A stretch of 64,000 bases of DNA from Nemertoderma westbladi. Taxonomy: Eukaryota; Xenacoelomorpha; Nemertodermatida; Nemertodermatidae. Shown here piece after piece: positions 47,019-57,670 of the stretch. The notes under the pieces are model-generated. The model did no database searches. It was given only the letters and a program-made list of their open reading frames with translations, and had not been told where the DNA came from. Both the position numbers and the translations under genes were made by a program. Each line of letters begins with the position of its first letter. Position 1 is the stretch's first letter. The stretch is from NCBI GenBank assembly GCA_032718475.1, contig JAUCBJ010007002.1, positions 1-64,000 on the forward strand, given 5' to 3'.

Positions 47019-48873
47019 TTAAAATCCGCCAGCATTATAGGATGATTTGTCTTGTGAGACTTTGGGTTTTTTAGAAGCTTTCAGAGACAGGCTCTTCCTA
47101 GCTCGTTTATAGTCCCTTCGTCGGCATCCTGTGGCCATTTGAGGCCCAGGTTTTAGCTTCAGTTTCCTTGATATAAGCTGGGTAGCCGACGTGCCCCTAT
47201 TGTGGACTAACGCTGTATAGTATGTATGGAATGATAGAGTTGCTTTACCCTGGAACTTATCCTTTCCCAGCCTACCCCATAGTCGTGAATGGATCGATTC
47301 GTTCTGGTTCTGCGTCATAGCAGGGAGACACCGCATTATCAGTTCACGATTCGTGAGCCTCTCATAGACTGGCATAATATATTTATGCCATTCTTCCTTT
47401 ATGAAGGGTTTGTTTTTATATTCCGGAATATCCTTTATATACTTGCACCATGATATGGGACAGTCCTTGTGCTGCTTTTTTGGGTCTTTGTAGGCTGTAT
47501 AATGATGGACTGCTGCTTTTACCTCAATAATTATTGTATCCAGGAGTGCTTCCAACTCTTTGCTTGATAAAGTTTTGTAGTCAATATCGGCAACATGGGA
47601 GACGATAGTGTTCCTGTAGAAACTACTGAGCTGGTAGATCTTTTTTTGGGTCATTCCACCGATGCCGCCAAGCTTGTGGGCTTTTCTCACGTTTTCGAGT
47701 CCATGAGTCATTCGTTTGGCCACATGGTTTATGCATTCTAGCTTCTCCACAGGATAGTCGGGGCCATATGGAGGGTTGTCTCTCAACTCAGCAAATACTG
47801 AACTATCTCCATCACTGAGGAGCTCTTTGTATCTAAGTTGGTGTCTCTCAACTGAACGGCCCCACATCTGCTTTGCTGCAAATGTCTCCATGGCAGCACT
47901 ACTGCCAGAATAATTCATATCACATTTATGATCGGGAACATTCCTTAGTTTGCTGTACTTCCTACAAATATTGCAGGACTTAGACACAATAAACACATCT
48001 AACACAGAGCCAGTTGTTGCGGACATCACAAAGCAGATACAGTACAGAGAGGTATGACCACGTTTCTGCCATGTACCGTCAAACGTAACTGCCACATTAT
48101 ATATAGAGTCAACATTGGTATCTGAATCATCGGCCGCCATGGTAGTCCATAGTTTCTGACCCTCGTTCGACGCATTTCCAAGAAATAACTTTTCGACAAC
48201 ATCGCTAATTGTCGAGATATAGCTGGACCACCTTATCCTTGAGACTGGCATTGACGATTCAAAAACTTCAGAATAGATTTCAGCGCTATTATGACTTCCC
48301 CCCATCACAAGGAATGCGAGAACAGTTCGCATATTTATCAACCGGGCACCTTCGTTGGAATTGGCTTGAGAAACATTTTGAAGGTTGTATTGAAAGGAAC
48401 AGTTATTACAGGACAGTTTTAGTGAGAAGAAATATCCCCGTGTAATATTCCGAGATATGTCCAAATGTCCAGAACACAGGTGGTTGTGTACCGCATCCAA
48501 ACTGTTCTTCAGTGAAGAAAACTCCATCACACAATGCCCCTCATAGTCATCCACAATGGGAGCGATCAGGTTATCTCCCCGTAATCCGATTCGATCCGTG
48601 GTTAAACTCCGTGGTCTCTTTTTCTGTTCCCGTAAGGAGTTGGTTACCTGCTCAGCTCCAGTCTGTTGGCTGCTAGTTCCACATTCCGGCACCACTTCTC
48701 CCCCTGTTGTGTCCCGCAGTGGTTGCTCACTTCTAATGGAACCGGTACCAGTACCTGTTTCCGAACCCAACACCACCAGTGATCCTGATTCCGAAAACAT
48801 CCTGAGTGCTTCGATTTTGGTACTGAACTCCGCCAAATCTTCCCTTCCTCGATCGTTTAGGTATTTTCGGCAT
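47019..48873 (-). CDS. Mutator-like transposase-domain protein (probable frameshift near N-terminus)
   Basis: The main frame (from GTG 48881, first ATG 48800, to stop at 47019) encodes about 593-620 residues matching the animal Mutator-type (MULE-like) transposase domain: VTFDGTWQKRGHTSL, CDMNYSGSSAAMETFA, RYKELLSDGDSSVF, KLECINHVAKRM, and QNQNESIHSRLWGRL near the C-terminus, giving plausible D, D and E catalytic residues (FDGTW, SDGDSS, NESIH). In another frame an ATG at 48873 starts MPKIPKRSRKGRFGGVQYQ, the basic start usual for this family, about 24 codons before the main frame must take over. This implies a one-base frameshift or an unseen small intron near 48800. The long intact remainder suggests recent activity or domestication. 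I found no convincing terminal inverted repeats. The gypsy element E inserted just past its 3' end. Confidence 0.8.
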
Positions 48874-48881
48874 ATTATCAC

Positions 48882-49946
48882 AAATTTACATTACAATACT
48901 TGCAGTAGGTCTACCTGCAGGTTTGATCAGATATTTTACACATAGGCCTACCAACTGCCCTATATACAGTAGAATAGCCTAGCCCTGCCTAGCCTTTCTC
49001 AACAACATTTCAAAATTCCCGCCGGATTATATAGCTATTAATATTGGTATGGTTTTACGTTTTCAATGTCAAAATGGAGAATTTGTGCAAAAAATGAAAA
49101 TTTGCACATAATTAGGCCGATTTAGCTCCAATTAAACGCTTATATCTTTTGAACTAGAAAAGATACAGAAAAAACGAAGGCAGCTCTGGATCCGCCTTGA
49201 AATTTTGAGCCAGAATCGGTAAAAAAATTATTTTTGAATATTTGAACCACAAGGGGTTAACCCCCCCCCCCCCCCCCCTTAAGTAAACAAGAAACTGGTC
49301 TGACTGGAGTTTATTATCAAAAATATGGAAAGTCATCTACATAGCGCCTGTAAAGTTTCGGTTTAAAGGATGGGGGGGGGGGGGGGGCATTCATTAATCA
49401 AGTTCCTAGTGAGCTAAAAATGCAATTTAGAGATGGCCGGCCATGGCTATAGAGCCCATAGCTACAAAATCCTTCTGGTAATATCAATATTAATTAAATA
49501 AACGAATTGTAGTTGAGCTGTTAATGAAACTAATTAATGATATTGTAAGTTGTTCAGAAATGGACATGAAATGAACACATTGTTACTATCAATAAATCAG
49601 AAATGGGCAGTTCGTATACAAAATTTTTGACGTTTGGCAAAATTTTTACACTGCCGAATACCAGGCAAGGCAGTGTAGCCACTACGTTGTAATATTAATT
49701 AAGATATTAAGCATAACAAATGGACACCGGTGCTAATAAAGATAAAAAAAAATATTAAAGATTAATTCGGTGTCCTTGAAATCCTTTTAAAGGTGAGTTT
49801 TGTTTACCTGTTGTACTGAATTTCACATAAAATCTTTTCAGCCCTCATAGATGAAATGTACCATTCGTATCTCAGCCATTCTTCACATTATTCATAGAAA
49901 CAATGTGTTGGCAAGCTGTCTTTTTCGAGGTATTTGTTATTATACA
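48882..49946. other. Unassigned region with C and G homopolymers
   Basis: About 1.07 kb, AT-rich, no gene seen. Contains an 18-19 base C run at 49261-49279 and a 16-17 base G run at about 49371-49387, about 110 bp apart. Confidence 0.6.
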
Positions 49947-50122
49947 TTTATTATAGGAAGGGATCTAGGGGTCTTAACCTCGAATGATAAGTTTATTTAA
50001 CGAAAATAACTTATATTTTATTGGCGCAATTGTAGGACTAATCCATCACATGCGTACTTTTTAACCGGGTAGTGTACAAAATTTAGGAGTCAAAGTTGAA
50101 ATTAAAATCTCACATCTCTCCA

Positions 50123-50167
50123 AACCACGTACGCGTTTCGATCTTTCTGGGTCTCATAAGCGTGGTG
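50123..50167 (-). ncRNA. Hammerhead ribozyme, degenerate copy
   Basis: Minus strand: stem I ACCACG pairs with CGTGGT, core reads CTTATGA instead of CTGATGA (the invariant G is lost), stem II GACC..GATC has one mismatch, followed by GAAAC and GCGTA. Stem I differs from the right-arm copy by a compensating pair (T-A to C-G), but the core change should abolish cleavage. Confidence 0.7.
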
Positions 50168-50221
50168 TCGGATTCGAACGAAAATGGCAGCTGTCTTTGA
50201 AATTAATACTCCATATCTCAA

Positions 50222-50292
50222 GAACGTGTGGCCTAGTGGTTGTAGTCTCGGCTTCCACTCGATGTCCCAGGTTCAAATCCGACACCTACCCA
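50222..50292 (+). other. tRNA-like A/B box pair (SINE-head-like)
   Basis: A box TGGCCTAGTGG at 50229 and B box GGTTCAAATCC at 50270 have spacing near that of a tRNA gene (41 bases between starts). The flanks do not form a clean acceptor stem, so this is not a functional tRNA gene. It may be an RNA polymerase III promoter remnant of a SINE. Confidence 0.5.
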
Positions 50293-50374
50293 CTACAACC
50301 ACTAGGCCACAGGTTCTTGAGATAATATGGAGTATTAATCTCAAAGCCAGCTGCCATTTTCGTTCGAGTCCGAC

Positions 50375-50417
50375 ACCATGCTGATGAGACCCAGTAAGGT
50401 CGAAACGCGTACATGGT
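50375..50417 (+). ncRNA. Type I hammerhead ribozyme
   Basis: Stem I ACCATG (50375-50380) pairs with CATGGT (50412-50417). The core CTGATGA follows at 50381, stem II GACC/GGTC encloses CAGTAA (50388-50401), then GAAA (50402-50405) and a minimal stem III made by ACGCGT (50405-50410), with cleavage expected after GTA (50409-50411). All invariant core bases are present. The two-base-pair stem III is self-complementary, as in the minimal type I hammerheads of Penelope-like elements and animal retrozymes, which act best as dimers. Structural call from sequence alone. Confidence 0.8.
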
Positions 50418-50603
50418 TTGGAGAGATATGAGATATTAATTTCAATAAAAATTACGCGATTCCTAAATTTGTACAATACCCGGTTAAAAAGTACGCATGT
50501 GAAGGGATTAGTCCTACAATTGCGCCAATAAAAGATAAGTTATTTTCGGTAAAATAAACTTATCATTCGAGGTTAAGACCCCTAGATCCCTTCCTGTAAT
50601 AAA

Positions 50604-51038
50604 TTCTTCACATTGGTCGTGATTTTATATTATTATTACAAAGCTTGCGTTGCAAGGATTCCAAATATGTAACAATGTCTGAATTTTGTAGATAAACAGC
50701 TGAGATATAGGCGTTATTTTTAAAGATTGCAAAGATTATCGTTTGCTGGAATGTAACAGGCCAGTGTAAATTTCATTAATTCCTCATTAAATCGCCACAT
50801 TTTCTCCAATTAATTAATTATACTGGATCATCACTAATTTGCTGCTTACTATAGTCTGCTACTCTTCTATGATCCGCAAAATATACAGTATTTTCAGACA
50901 TTTTCTGAGCATTAACAAGGAAATATAAATCCAACAAATATGTTTCAGAATGACTGAGAACTAGAGACGGCGTCAAGACGCCGTTAAGCAAGTCGGAAGT
51001 CATCAATCAAATGTAAATTCCATCAACAAGCTCTCATT
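50604..51038. other. Unassigned spacer before satellite region
   Basis: 435 bp AT-rich sequence, no gene or repeat recognised. Confidence 0.5.
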
Positions 51039-51331
51039 GGTGTTATTTTACCATTGCGCCTATGGCGTTTATTCGTTTATCTCTATTTTTCGAGCCCAGA
51101 GGCTATGGACGGAGTAGCCGATCATTACAGGGACCTTAGAATCGCGGTATCTAGATGCTGTGAAAATTTCATCAAAATCGTTAGAGTAGTTTAGGCTGTA
51201 GATCAGCCAGCCAGTCAGCCAGCCAGTCAGCCAACAATTCTTACAGTAATCAAGTCCTATGACTTGCTAACTAGTGACGGGCCTAGCGGCCCGATAAGGA
51301 ACCGACTTTTTATTTCAAATAAAAGAGACAA
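51039..51331 (+). repeat. Solo R repeat (~290 bp)
   Basis: Matches the R part of each downstream 1.5 kb monomer, from TTATTTTACCATTGCGCC to AAAAGAGACAACGAG. Contains TTTCATCAAAATCGTTAGAGTAG, an AGCC/AGTC microsatellite and CGGGCC-TAGC-GGCCCG. Here a 6 bp stem hairpin CAAGTC-CTAT-GACTTG (51251-51266) replaces the GAACC-TCTC-GGTTC hairpin of other copies. Its end is immediately followed by the GGCTC array. Confidence 0.8.
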
Positions 51332-52118
51332 CGAGCTCGGCTCGGTCTTGCACGATTGGGCACGATTAAGTTCGACTTGGCTTGATCGGCTCGGTTTGGC
51401 TCGATTAGGCTCGGCTCAGCTCGGCTCGGCTTGGCTTGGTTCGGCACGGCTCGGCTCGGCTCGGCTCGGCTCGGCTCGGCTCGGCTCGGCTCGGCTCGGC
51501 TCGGCTCGGCTCGGCTCGGCTCGGCTCGGCTCGGCTCGGCTCGGCTCGGCTCGGCTCGGCTCGGCTCGGCTCGGCTCGGCTCGGCTCGGCTCGGCTCGGC
51601 TCGGCTCGGCTCGGCTCGGCTCGGCTCGGCTCGGCTCGGCTCGGCTCGGCTCGGCTCGGCTCGGCTCGGCTCGGCTCGGCTCGGCTCGGCTCGGCTCGAT
51701 TAGGCTCGGCTCGGCCTGGCTCGGCTCGGCTCGGCTCGGCTCGGCTCGGCTCGGCTCGGCTCGGCTCGGCTCGGCTCGGCTCGGCTCGGCTCGGCTCGGC
51801 TCGGCTCGGCTCGGCTCGGCTCGGCTCGGCTCGGCTCGGCTCGGCTCGGCACGGCTCGGTTCGGCTCGGCTCGGCTGGGCTCGGCTCGGCTCGGCTCGGC
51901 TCGGCTCGGCTCGGCTCGGCTCGGCTCGGCTCGGCTCGGCACGGCTCGGCTCGGCTCGGCTCGGCTCGGCTCGGCTCGGCTCGGCTCGGCTCGGCTCGGC
52001 TCGGCTCGGCTCGGCTCGGCTCGGCTCGGCTCGGCTCGGCTCGGCTCGGCTCGGCTCGGCTCGCCTCGGCTCGGCTCGGCTCGGCTCGGCTTGGCTTGGC
52101 TCGGCTTAGCTCGGTCTG
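51332..52118. repeat. (GGCTC)n pentanucleotide array
   Basis: About 790 bp of GGCTC repeats, degenerate at both edges (GGCTT, GATTA variants), nearly pure at 51441-51697 and 51721-52070. It produces long spurious ORFs on both strands (RLGSA and EPSRA repeats). Confidence 0.97.
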
Positions 52119-52126
52119 AGTCGACT

Positions 52127-52375
52127 CCCCGTGCTGCTCAAAGGGCGCAAATACATATATCGAAGGGTCAAAGCAAAACTCACGTGCTGCTCGAAGGGAC
52201 AAAGTCAAACAATGTGTCTATTGTTTGATGTAATTCACGTGCTGCTCGAAGGGCGCAAATACATATATCGAAGGGTCAAAGCAAAACTCACGTGCTGCTC
52301 GAAGGGACAAAGTCAAACATTGTGTCTATTATTTGATTATCTCACGTGCTGCTAGAAGGGCGCAACTACATATAT
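52127..52375. repeat. CACGTGCTGCTCGAAGGG tandem repeat
   Basis: Five units start near 52129, 52182, 52238, 52291 and 52344 (spacing 53-56). Two types alternate, one continuing GGGCGCAAATACATATATCG and the other GGGACAAAGTC, making a ~109 bp dimer repeated about 2.5 times. One dimer holds a 9 bp inverted repeat, TCAAACAAT-gtgtct-ATTGTTTGA. Confidence 0.88.
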
Positions 52376-52932
52376 CGAAACAAGCCCCTGTCTTGTATTT
52401 TAATTATATCAGAAATCGTTGCCTTCAGTACAAATATCTAAAAATTCATTCACCTGAAGTATGGGTAACATTATAAATTCGTTTTTCGCACAGTAGAGTT
52501 AACTAAGCAAATACCCTCCAGGTTGACTGAATGATTTTATTAATGTTTGCTATGCATAATGTACTATATTTGGGTCCCATGACCCACCCCATTGAACAGC
52601 TTTGCTTACATCTGATAGAAAGTAATCCCAAATTAACTTCCCTCTACGAAAATTATTTTAATTAAATACATACAACATAGCAGTCAACTCTGCTATCAAC
52701 AGTACACAATAACTAAAATGGCATTCAGCTTACCAGCTATTCGCATTAAGCTAATAGATATTCGATTTCATTGGATTCAGTGAGTGAGAATCCCACAGCT
52801 TTTGTTTGCTTACTGTCTGAGTTGTAGAGTGAGGATAATAGTTGGCAGAGAAAGCATTTCCTTGTTAGGTGGCCATTCCTATAGAATAGCATTACTAGGC
52901 TATCTCTATGCATTTTTCATGAGTGCCAGCTG
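52376..52932. other. Unassigned spacer
   Basis: About 560 bp without gene. The last part (TTTTTCATGAGTGCCAGCTGGTG) resembles the junction preceding R in later monomers. Confidence 0.5.
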
Positions 52933-54652
52933 GTGTTTTTATCATTGCGCCTATGGCGTTTTTTCGTTTATGTCTATTTTTCGAGCCCACGGCTCATGGA
53001 CAAAATAGCGGAACATTCCAGGGACCTTAGAATCGCGGTATCCAGCCGCTGTGAAAATTTCATCAAAATCGTTAGAGTAGTTTTGGCTGTAGATCAGCCA
53101 GCCAGCCAGTCAGTCAGTCAGTCACGAGCAATTCTTACAGTAATAATGAACCTCTCGGTTCCTAACTAGTGACGGGCCTAGCGGCCCGATAAGGAACCGA
53201 CTTTTTATTTCAAATAAAAGAGACAACGAGAATTATTATAGAACTAATAATTATGTAAAAATACAATCATATTTCATACAATAATTATTAATAAATTCGA
53301 TCTATTATTAGTTACTCAATTCTAGAACAAAATCGACCTTCAACTAGTGAAGACCTCGTTTTGGAATTTTGAAACCACGCTGGTGCGATGCGCGATATCG
53401 TGTTTAGTTAATAAATTGAAAACTCCATCAATTCATGTGCAACCAGTAATAAGAAATCGCGATAAATGTAATTAAATAAAAATTATTCTAGAAAAATTTT
53501 CCTCAAAAAGTATGAAGTCTTGGCGTTGGTGACGCGAAACTAGGCTAGTGAGATTCAGGATATTGCGTTTAATATAAAAATCGAAAACGCTATCGAATTC
53601 CGTAAAGGCGTTAATAAAATACTGAAACTTTTTTGAAATTTGTAAAATTCTAGAACTGGAAAAAATTATTTTTTGAACGGCGCTGTTTGGGGTTTGGAAA
53701 CATGGATAGGCTGAAAGAGGACATCTAATTAAGTTGAAAAATGAAAACCCCATCGAATTTGGACAAAGCGTTCCGGAGTTATAGCGGATCGAAAAAAATT
53801 GACCCCCCCCCCCAGTCGCCAAAAATTTACAGTAATTTAAAATTTTGCAAAAAAAATTTTTTGCGTTATTTTTGATGGCGAATCGATTGGCAGTACTGGC
53901 TACGAAAAATTTTTTTTTGAAATTTTTGGTCAGGAAAAAAAACATGGAAAAAGTATATTTTTAAAAAGATTTGATGTCTTTGCCTATGGTCAGAGAATGA
54001 TCCAACTCTGTAACTTGGCAATCGCTCAAATCCATTCAGCTGAATGGCACAGTAGAGTAAACTAAAGTAAATTCCCTATACAATGTTCAGAAGGGGTGAC
54101 TGACAGAGAGTAATCCAACAATAAAACATTTTGCAATAATGTTGGCATTAATGTAGCCAACTCACTGTGTACGTAACAGTCATTCAGCTTACATTAGCAG
54201 AGTGAGATATTCCCATAGATTGCATTGGGAAGAGTAATTCAGCTGAGGCGATATTAGATTTCAAACTAAACCAACCAGTTAATAATGTTTGCTTTGACAG
54301 AGAGTGGTGGCCTATACAAACAGTATGGGTGTACTGAGTATAATAATCTTGGCAACCTCATCGATTTATTACTAAGCCTTCTGTAGAAATGCATTACATA
54401 AGCCATTTTTCATCACGACACCAGCTGTCGTGGGTGTTATTTTACCATTGCGCCTATGGCGTTTTTTCGTTTATCTCTATTTTTCGAGCCCAGAGGCTAT
54501 GGACGGAGTAGCCGATCATGCCAGGGACCTTAGAATCGCGGTATCTAGATGCTGTGAAAATTTCATCAAAATCGTTAGAGTAGTTTTGGCTGTAGATCAG
54601 CCAGTCAGCCAGCCAGCCAGCCAGCCAGTCAGCTAACAATTCTTACAGTAAT

Positions 54653-54702
54653 GAACCTCTCGGTTCCTAACTAGTGACGGGCCTAGCGGCCCGATAAGGA
54701 AC
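54653..54702 (+). other. Conserved compound hairpin in R
   Basis: GAACC-TCTC-GGTTC, then GGTTCCT pairing with AGGAACC around an inner CGGGCC-TAGC-GGCCCG stem. Repeated in all later monomers at the same place. Confidence 0.65.
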
Positions 54703-57067
54703 CGACTTTTTATTTTAAATAAAAGAGACAACGAGAATTAGTATAGAACTAATAATTATGTAAAAATACAATCACATTTCATACAATAATTATTAATAAA
54801 TTCGATCTATTATTAGTTGCTCAATTCTAGAACAAAATCGACCTGCAACTAGTGAAGAACTCGTTTTGGAATTTCGAAACCACGCTGGTGCGATGCGCGA
54901 TATCGTGTTTAGTTAATAAATTGATAACTCCATCAATTCATGTGCAACCAGTAATAAGAAATCGCGATAAATGTAATTAAATAAAAATTATTCTAGAAAA
55001 ATTTTCCTCAAAAAGTATGAAGTCTTGGCATTGGTGACGCGAAACTAGGCTAGTGAGATTCAGGATATTGCGTTTAATATAAAAATCGAAAACGCTATCA
55101 AATTTCGTAAAGGCGTTAATAAAATACTGCAACTTTTTTGAAATTTGTAAAATTCTAGAACTGGAAAAAATTAATTTTTGAACGGCGCTGTTTGGGGTTT
55201 GGAAACATGGATAGGCTGAAAGAGGACATCGAATTAAGTTGAAAAATGAAAACCCCATCGAATTTGGACAAAGCGTTCCGGAGTTATAGCGGATCGAAAA
55301 AAATGGACCCCCCCCAGTCGCCAAAAATTTACAGTAATTTAAAATTTTGCAAAATAAATTTTTTGCGTTATTTTTGATGGCGAATCGATTGGCAGTACTG
55401 GCTACGAAAAAATTTTTTTTGAAATTTTTGGTCAGAAAAAAAAACAAAAAGTATATTTTTAAAAAGATTTGATGTCTTTGCCTATGGTCAGAGAATGATC
55501 CAACTCTGTAACTTGGCAATCGCTCAAATCCATTCAGCTGAATGGCACATTAGAGTAAACTAAAGTAAATTCCCTATACAATGTTCTGAAGGGGAGACTG
55601 ACAGAGAGTAATCCAACCAATAAAACATTTTGCAATAATGTTGGCATTAATGTAGCCAACTCACTGTCTACGTAACTGTCATTCAGCTTACATTAGCAGA
55701 GTGAGATATTCCCATAGGTGGCATTGGGAAGAGTAATTCAGCTGAGGCGATATTAGATTTCAAACTAAACCAACCAGTTAATATTTGCTTTGACAGAGAG
55801 TGCAGGGCCTAAACAAACAGTATGGGTGTACTAAGTACATAAGTACAATAATCTTGGCAACCTCATCGATTTATACTAAGCCTTGTGTAGAAATGCATTA
55901 CATAAGCCATTTTTCATCAGGACACCAGCTGTCATGGGTGTTATTTTACCATTGCGCCTATGGCGTTTTTTCGTTTATCTCTATTTTTCGAGCCCAGAGG
56001 CTATGGACGGAGTAGCCGATCATGCCAGGGACCTTAGAATCGCGGTATCTAGATGCTGTGAAAATTTCATCAAAATCGTTAGAGTAGTTTTGGCTATAGA
56101 TTAACCAGCCAGCCAGCCAGTCAATCAGCCAACAATTCTTACAGTAATGAACCTCTCGGTTCCTAACTAGTGACGGGCCTAGCGGCCCGATAAGGAACCG
56201 ACTTTTTATTTTATTAAATAAAAGAGACACCGAGAATTAGTATAGAACTAATAATTATCTAAAAATACAATCATATTTCATACAATAATTATTAATAAAT
56301 TCGATCTATTATTAGTTTCTCAATTCTAGAACAAAATCGACCTGCAACTAGTGAAGACCTCGTTTTAGAATTTCGAAACCACGCTGGTGCGATGCGCGAT
56401 ATCGTGTTTAGTTAATAAATTGAAAACTCCATCAATTCATGTGCAATCAGTAATAAGAAATCGCTATAAATGTAATTAAATAAAAATTATTCTAGAAAAA
56501 TTTTCCTCAAAAAATATGAAATCTTGGCATTGGTGACGCGAAACTAGGCTAGTGAGATTCAGGATATTGCGTTTAATATAAAAATCGAAAACGCTATCGA
56601 ATTCCGTAAAGGCGTTAATAAAATACTGCAACTTTTTTGAAATTTGTAAAATTCTAGAACTAGAAAAAAATAATTTTTGGACGGCGCTGTTTGGGGTTTC
56701 GAAACATGGATAGGCTGAAAGAGGACATCGAATTAAGTTGAAAAATGAAAACCCCATCGAATTTGGACAAAGCGTTCCGGAGTTATAGCGGATCGAAAAA
56801 AATTGACCCCCCCCAGTCGCCAAAAATTTACAGTAATTTAAAATTTTGTAAAAAAAATTTTTTGCGTTATTTTTGATGGCGAATCGATTGGCAGTACTGG
56901 CTACGAAAAATTTTTTTTTTAATTTTTGGTCAGAAAAAAAAACATCGAAAAAGTATATTTTTAAAAAGATTTGATGTCTTTGCCTATGGTCAGAGAATGA
57001 TCCAACTCTGTACTTGGCAATCGCTCAAATCCATTCAGCTGAATGGCACAGTAGAGTAAACTAAAGT

Positions 57068-57670
57068 ATATTTCATACAATAATTATTAATAAATTATTC
57101 TAGAAAAATGTTCCTCAAAAAGTATGAAGTCTTGGCATTGGTGACGCGAAACTAGGCTAGTGAGATTCAGGATATTGCGTTTAATATAAAAATCGAAAAC
57201 GCTATCGAATTCCGTAAAGGCGTTAATAAAATACTGCAACTTTTTTGAAATTTGTAAAATTCTAGAACTAGAAAAAATTAATTTTTGAACGGCGCTGTTT
57301 GGGGTTTCGAAACATGGATAGGCTGAAAGAGGACATCGAATTAAGTTGAAAAATAAAAACCCCATCGAATTTGGACAAAGCGTTCCGGAGTTATAGCGGA
57401 TCGAAAAAAATTGACCCCCCCCAGTCGCCAAAAATTTACAGTAATTTAAAATTTTGCAAAAAAAATTTTTTGCGTTATTTTTGATGGCAAATCGATTGAC
57501 AGTACTGGCTATGAAAAAATCTTTTTGAAATTTTTGGTCAGAAAAAAAACATGGAAAAAGTATCTTTTTAAAAAGATTTGCTGTCTTTGCCTATGGTCAG
57601 AGAATGATCCAACTCTGTTACTTGGCAATCGCTCAAATCCATTCAGCTGAATGGCACAGTAGAGTAAACT
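57068..57670 (+). repeat. Internal duplication in monomer 3
   Basis: The block from TTTCATACAATAATTATTAATAAAT to the AGTAAACTAAAGTATATTCCC tail repeats the preceding ~600 bp without the R part, explaining the 2.08 kb spacing. Confidence 0.8.

Larger units (their letters stand above)
49947..50603. mobile_element. Foldback element with hammerhead ribozyme motifs in both arms
   Basis: A near-palindrome: left arm about 49947-50252 is the reverse complement of about 50290-50603 with scattered differences. Outer ends read TTTATTATAGGAAGGGATC and, inverted, TTTATTACAGGAAGGGATC. The arms contain hammerhead ribozyme sequences pointing outward (50375-50417 on plus, about 50125-50165 on minus). A tRNA-like A box (TGGCCTAGTGG, 50229-50239) and B box (GGTTCAAATCC, 50270-50280) sit at the centre. 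No transposase. It resembles two head-to-head copies of a small ribozyme-bearing retroelement. Confidence 0.8.

Noticed and set aside
50222-50292. A functional tRNA gene
   Set aside because: A and B boxes are good, but no proper acceptor or T stem can be drawn; kept only as a tRNA-like promoter remnant.
51264-52208. Long ORFs on both strands of RLGSA or EPSRA repeats (up to 281 codons)
   Set aside because: Pure translation of the GGCTC microsatellite, open in every frame without stops; not a gene.
53500-53620. Additional hammerhead motif around GGTGACGCGAAAC in the satellite
   Set aside because: No CTGANGA core and no room for stem II.
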